This document shows, one piece after another, positions 59,660 through 64,000 of a stretch of DNA of 64,000 bases. Within the stretch, counting starts at the first letter, position 1. Every line of letters starts with the position of its first letter. The stretch comes from Cryptomeria japonica. Lineage: Eukaryota > Streptophyta > Pinopsida > Cupressales > Cupressaceae. A program made the position numbers and the translations under genes. The stretch spans positions 238,975,832 through 239,039,831 of the forward strand of contig NC_081409.1 in the NCBI RefSeq assembly GCF_030272615.1. Reading direction: 5' to 3'. The notes under the pieces are model-generated. The model was not told where the DNA came from, searched no databases, and was given only the letters and a program-made list of their open reading frames with translations.

Positions 59660-61407
59660 AGTAAAAATGCGTGCAAATAAAATGACTGAAATACAACCTA
59701 GCAATCTAAACAAACACAAAATCCATCCAAACACTCAAGATTAGGACGTTTGAGAAGGAAAACTATATAAACAACATAATAGCAATTAAAATAAAAACTC
59801 TAGATTTATCCTTCGATTTGATAGTCCTTTGATTTGATGTGTGTTTGATATGTGATTCCAAAGGTTCTTGAATGCGCTACATGATGATGAGTATGAAAAC
59901 TAGACTAAAAAGGATTCAAATGTATGTGATATGAGGTTGCAAATGCAAGTGATGTGAGTAGTTAATTTGAGATTACGATGGTATGAAAATGAAAGTGGAT
60001 GATTGTGAAATAAAATGAGGGGATTAAATAGGTCAAGCTAAGAGAAGAGGAAGCATGGAAACGAGACACTTTTCATTGAGAAGGGCAAGTGTCATGGATG
60101 GAAATGACAAGTGTCCTTGAGAAGGGCAAGTGTCATGGAAAAGAATGACAAGTGTTTTTGAGGACACATGCCTGTTTGGGAGAGAGACACCCAAATAAGA
60201 AGTTTTCATTCCAAATATGAAAAATATTTCCAAATATCAAGATAATATTCCCTAGATTTAGGAAATTTCCCCAAATATTAGGAAATTCAAGATATTTGGG
60301 AATGTGAACACATATGATGAGGGAAAGAGGACAAGGTTGACTAAATGAGACACTTGTCCTTGAGAAGGGAAAGTTTCATGGATGGAAATGTCCTTGAGAA
60401 GGGCAAGTGTCGTGGAAAGGAATGAAAAGTGTCCTTGAGGACACATGCCTATTTGGGAGAGATACACCCAAACAAGAAGCTTCCATTCCAAATATGAAGA
60501 AATTTCCAAATATCAAGATAATTAGGATAAAATAATGACAAGTGTCCTCGAGGACACATGCCTATTTGGGAGAGAGACACCCCAATAAGAAGCCATTCCA
60601 AAATGAAGATATTCCCAAATATTAGGATATTAGAGATATTTCCCCAAATATTAGGATATTTAAGATATTTCCGCAAATATTAAGAAATTCAAGACATTTG
60701 GGAATGTGCACACATATGATGAGGGAAAGGGATAAGGTTGACTAAAACCTATGGTTATCCAAATGGGCGAGGTTTAGAGGAAGGATTAGATGAAGATTAA
60801 GGTTAGGAGGCATGTGAGGAAATAGAATTAATTATTTTAATTAATTAATTTCATAATGGGGAAAAGGAGGAAAGGGATAAAATATGAATTAAAAAGTCAA
60901 ACTATGCATTTGATTTATTTAATAGAAGAAGTAGATGAATTTAATTAATTAAATGATTTATGATTGTCAAATAATTAATTAAAAGGGGACTCATTTCCAA
61001 ATATCAAGATATTTCCCCAAATATTAGGACATTTAAGATATTTTGGAATGTTGACCAAAATTTATGGTTAGCTAGGTGGATTAGGTTAGAGAAAGAGTTA
61101 GATGAGGGTTAGAGGAGGATTAAAGTTAGCAGACATGTGAGGAAATAGAATTAATTAATTATTGGAGGGAATTAAGAGGAAAAAGGTCAACATGAATCAA
61201 ATAATCAAATTGCATATTTGATACATGTAATAGAAGAAAGGGACAAATCCAATTAATTAATTAAGGGAGAACTATAGCGTAATTAATAAAATTAATTATC
61301 TAGAAGGAGGGAACACTAATTAATTAAATAATGTATAATTATTTAATTAAAGGCATTCATGATAGCTAAATTCAATTAATTAAATCAATCAATTTTAGGT
61401 GTCTACA
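59660..61407 (-). repeat. 3' LTR of a minus-strand element running off the window
   Basis: Minus-strand start TGTAGACACCTAAAATTG at 61407 is preceded by a purine tract, as in the PMD-carrying element, but the rest differs. It has attaattaa-rich sequence, then three subrepeats (60055-60720), then a TATA-like ctatttaatcc near 60026. The low end is where protease coding sequence of the older gypsy begins, about 59655-59660; the exact base is unsure. Confidence 0.6.
60055..60720 (-). repeat. Subrepeats within the LTR
   Basis: gaggacacatgcct then tttgggagaga and acacccaaataagaag recurs at about 60159, 60436 and 60551, with ttccccaaatattagg and gacaagtgtccttgag between. Copies vary in length. Confidence 0.75.
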
Positions 61408-64000
61408 TTTTGCCTTTCTTCGCAGTGGCGCTAAAATAGCATCAGTGTGAAGACAATAATTCAAGTGACTCAAAGAATAGGGAGCAAGAAAATGCCCTAG
61501 ACAAACGAAGGAATAGGTAATGAAGCCCCCTTGAGAGGATGAACGAGAAACGGAAGTCCGAGAGCGTCTCAAATGAAACATTGCCTTAGCAGATAGGATG
61601 AAAGACAACACAAAACAAAGCCTAAAAGTGAAAATAGATACGAAAGAGGAGTCAATTCAAATGCAACAAATGATATACATGAAATGATCGTGGAGCGTGA
61701 GAACTGTTGGAAATGTGTTAGCATGTAGAAAGCACTTATTTTGATTTAGTATTGTACATGATGCACCAAGGTACAAGGAGCCAAGGTGATTTTCACAACC
61801 AATACATGGACCGATGCAACAAACAAACACAAAAAGGTTAGTCTAGCACAATAAAGAGTTACAAATAACTTTGTGGAAAATGATGTTAGAAAAATCACAG
61901 GTAGAAGATATGTCCTAGTGTAACATGAGATAACCGAGACCTCACGAGGGTACAACAAGGGACATATCAGGAACAAACACGCCAAGCAAAATAAAAACAA
62001 ACAAGGTCACACCCCTGGTTTTGTTATTCCCAGCACACCATGATATAAAGGATCGTGGCAACCAAGAGGAAACAAAACAAAGGATCTCAAAAAGTTCAAA
62101 AAAAATTAAATAACACCAACACGGATGCCTCAAATGTCTTTTGCCAAAAAGGATGACTAACGGATGGGACTTGATATTTGTCTAACTATAGAAAGGATAC
62201 ATCCTACGTAGACTGACGATTGGATGAGGGTTCGATGAGACTAGATGATAAATGGGAACTTGATATGATCATTATGACTGAGATGCTTAAATATAATTGT
62301 TGAAGAACCAACTGATGGGATATGATAGTGATGACACACGACCGTCTAATACAAAGGATTAGAACCAGGGACACATGTACAAGTGGACCTAGATGGAAAC
62401 ACATGACCGATGCTATGTATAAGACACTATTTACAATATGCATATATGGAGGATGGATGAGGACCCAGGGACAAATGTTATGTTTCCCTAGTCAAGATGA
62501 AAAGCCATGATGGATAGATTGTTGATGTGGGAATGATGTATCCCAGAACAACACGAGGACTGAGAAGGATGCATCATGACGATGATGATTGGATTGTGAT
62601 CAAGGCTTTTAGAAAGGTTGGGAACAAGACCATGGATTTGATTGGATGATTTTATTGGTGTTTTCTTTTGGATAGCTAAAGAAGATGGATAGGGTTTGCG
62701 TGCAATGGTGAATTGCAAGGAGCAAGTAGACTGATTGGATGGATGGCATTGGATTGTGTGGGGATTTAAGAGGTGATGGAATGATATGATGGGAAGGATT
62801 GAGAAATGAAGGATAGTGTGAAGAGGATTTTGAGATTGAAACACATGGGATGAGGCTTGGGAGATGGAGGGATTATGAGATAAGGACCGGGAGATGAAAA
62901 AAAAATGAGATGGGAGGAATTGGGAGAGAAGGATCGTTGGATGAAGGGATGGCTGGATGGATGGTGGGTATGATAGGGGTCTCCAAGGACCATGTCACAA
63001 ACGAATAAGATGCCCCACTCTAGACATTTCATGTGTAATGAGGCACTAGTAGGGATATGATAAGAGGAATGATAGGATAATAGGAAGTTGAGGGAACTGA
63101 ATGAAATATAGGGTGATGGGTGGATAGGGACTATGAAGGTATGCAAAATGATTATATGGATGAGAGTAAGGATGGGTGGATAGGAATGATAATGGAGGGA
63201 AAACTGTGATGGGGAAATAGATGCCAAGAGGTGTCAAAAGCATGTATACATGATGGCCTTTTCTTTTTATCAAGATCAAAAGGAGGATGGAGGAAGTGAA
63301 ATGGATAGGATATGTTGGGTACGATAGGTAGATGAGATGGGAGAGGTGATGGCTAGATGGTTAGAAGAACTTGCCACCAAGTGTGGCGAACAAAAGGATG
63401 AGGGGATTACACATGACACTTGTTTTCCAGGTTTTCATCATGGTACTTGTCCAAGGCGCCTGTTTGCCAAGTTTTTACCATTGGACAATTTTTTTTCTCT
63501 ACTTTTTCTTCTTTTTTTTTGCATTTTTTGATTTTTGGGAGGAAATTTATGGATGGAAATGGATGAGGATAAATGATTTTGGAGGATAGGTGATAAGGGA
63601 GATGGATGGAGGACTCAAGCATCGAGTTTCATATTGAGGCAATATGAGCCCATTTGGAGTAATCGCTGGATGTTGGTACAACTATGTTAGGAATGCATGG
63701 ATTATGCAAAGACTTGGATTAGATGGCTTTGATGAGAGATATAAGGGATGTAAGGGATATGGTGGTGGAAAGTGGTTAGATGGAATGATGGAAAGTGAGT
63801 GTGATAGGGAGATGTTGTCATGACCAACATTGGCACGTGTTGTGGGGGATGTGGGATGAATGGAAGAGGAATGGAGAGAGCATGTGGATATGATGGAGGA
63901 ATAATAATAGGTAGCTTTGGGACACGGGGACCCAAAATAGATTTAGGGGATGGAGGGAAAGGAACTTCAGTTTGTGGACTAGCAACTTTGGATACCATTG
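61408..64000 (-). mobile_element. Partial LTR element (3' interior), continues beyond the window
   Basis: The minus strand ends in AAGAAAGGCAAAA (61408-61420), a polypurine tract next to the LTR. At 63500-63420 it has the conserved post-pol block (ttgtccaatggtaaaaactt, ggcaaacaggcgcc, ttggacaagtaccatg) also found at 13760-13890. From 62150 to 63990 the plus strand is rich in ggatgg and gatgatg, so open frames there are low-complexity. No coding motif is within the window. Confidence 0.65.

Noticed and set aside
62488-63998. Pro/Ser/His-rich minus-strand frames of 98-153 codons
   Set aside because: Low-complexity ccatcc-type sequence in the 3' interior of an LTR element; no motif.

Overview
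The window looks like nuclear DNA from a seed plant with a very large, repeat-packed genome. A gymnosperm such as a conifer is the best guess. The reasons are two small intron-containing plant genes in an AT-rich sea of nested LTR retrotransposons, one intron of about 16 kb, plant-type LINEs, a plant mobile domain gene, and no bacterial-style gene packing. I cannot name the species.

Only two host genes look intact. A four-exon plus-strand gene (20318-21836) encodes about 172 residues and resembles the small plant MEE59-like family. A three-exon minus-strand gene (47432 down to 30489) encodes about 141 residues and is the Ctf8 subunit of the Ctf18 alternative clamp loader. Its first intron is 16.3 kb and has absorbed three solo LTRs or LTR-like units and a full-length Ty1/copia element. 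That copia element in turn carries a hAT-type MITE. The two genes converge tail to tail. An E2F-like site and a telo-box lie just upstream of the Ctf8 start.

Layout. 1-6.3 kb: decayed unrecognised ORF and a 1.6 kb solo LTR. 6.28-19.21 kb: complete Ty3/gypsy-type non-autonomous element with LTRs, imperfect target duplication, PBS and PPT. Its sense ORF reads Gag, protease, linker and then straight into the integrase C-terminal GPY/F module, with RT, RNase H and the integrase core missing. Between that ORF and the 3' LTR a plant mobile domain gene lies in antisense. 20.3-21.8 kb: MEE59-like gene. 23.7-28.1 kb: LINE ORF1 and ORF2 fragments, the latter splitting an AT-rich tandem array. 29.1 kb: small foldback MITE. 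30.5-47.4 kb: Ctf8 and its giant intron. 48.5-49.3 kb: purine-strand tract. 49.3-50.1 kb: solo LTR of the PMD-element family. 50.2-64 kb: a stack of nested elements. An old minus-strand gypsy is broken inside RT by a plus-strand element (51064-57910), whose left LTR is itself split by a solo LTR. The old gypsy is broken again inside its protease by a minus-strand element that runs off the window.

The most interesting structures are the antisense PMD gene inside a gag-only gypsy, an array of eight 27-nt hairpins with compensating base changes in the copia 3' region, and the fact that the thirteen in-frame stops mapped in three long dead ORFs are all of the kind produced by C-to-T decay. All calls are from reading the sequence by eye; family names rest on motif recognition, not on searches.
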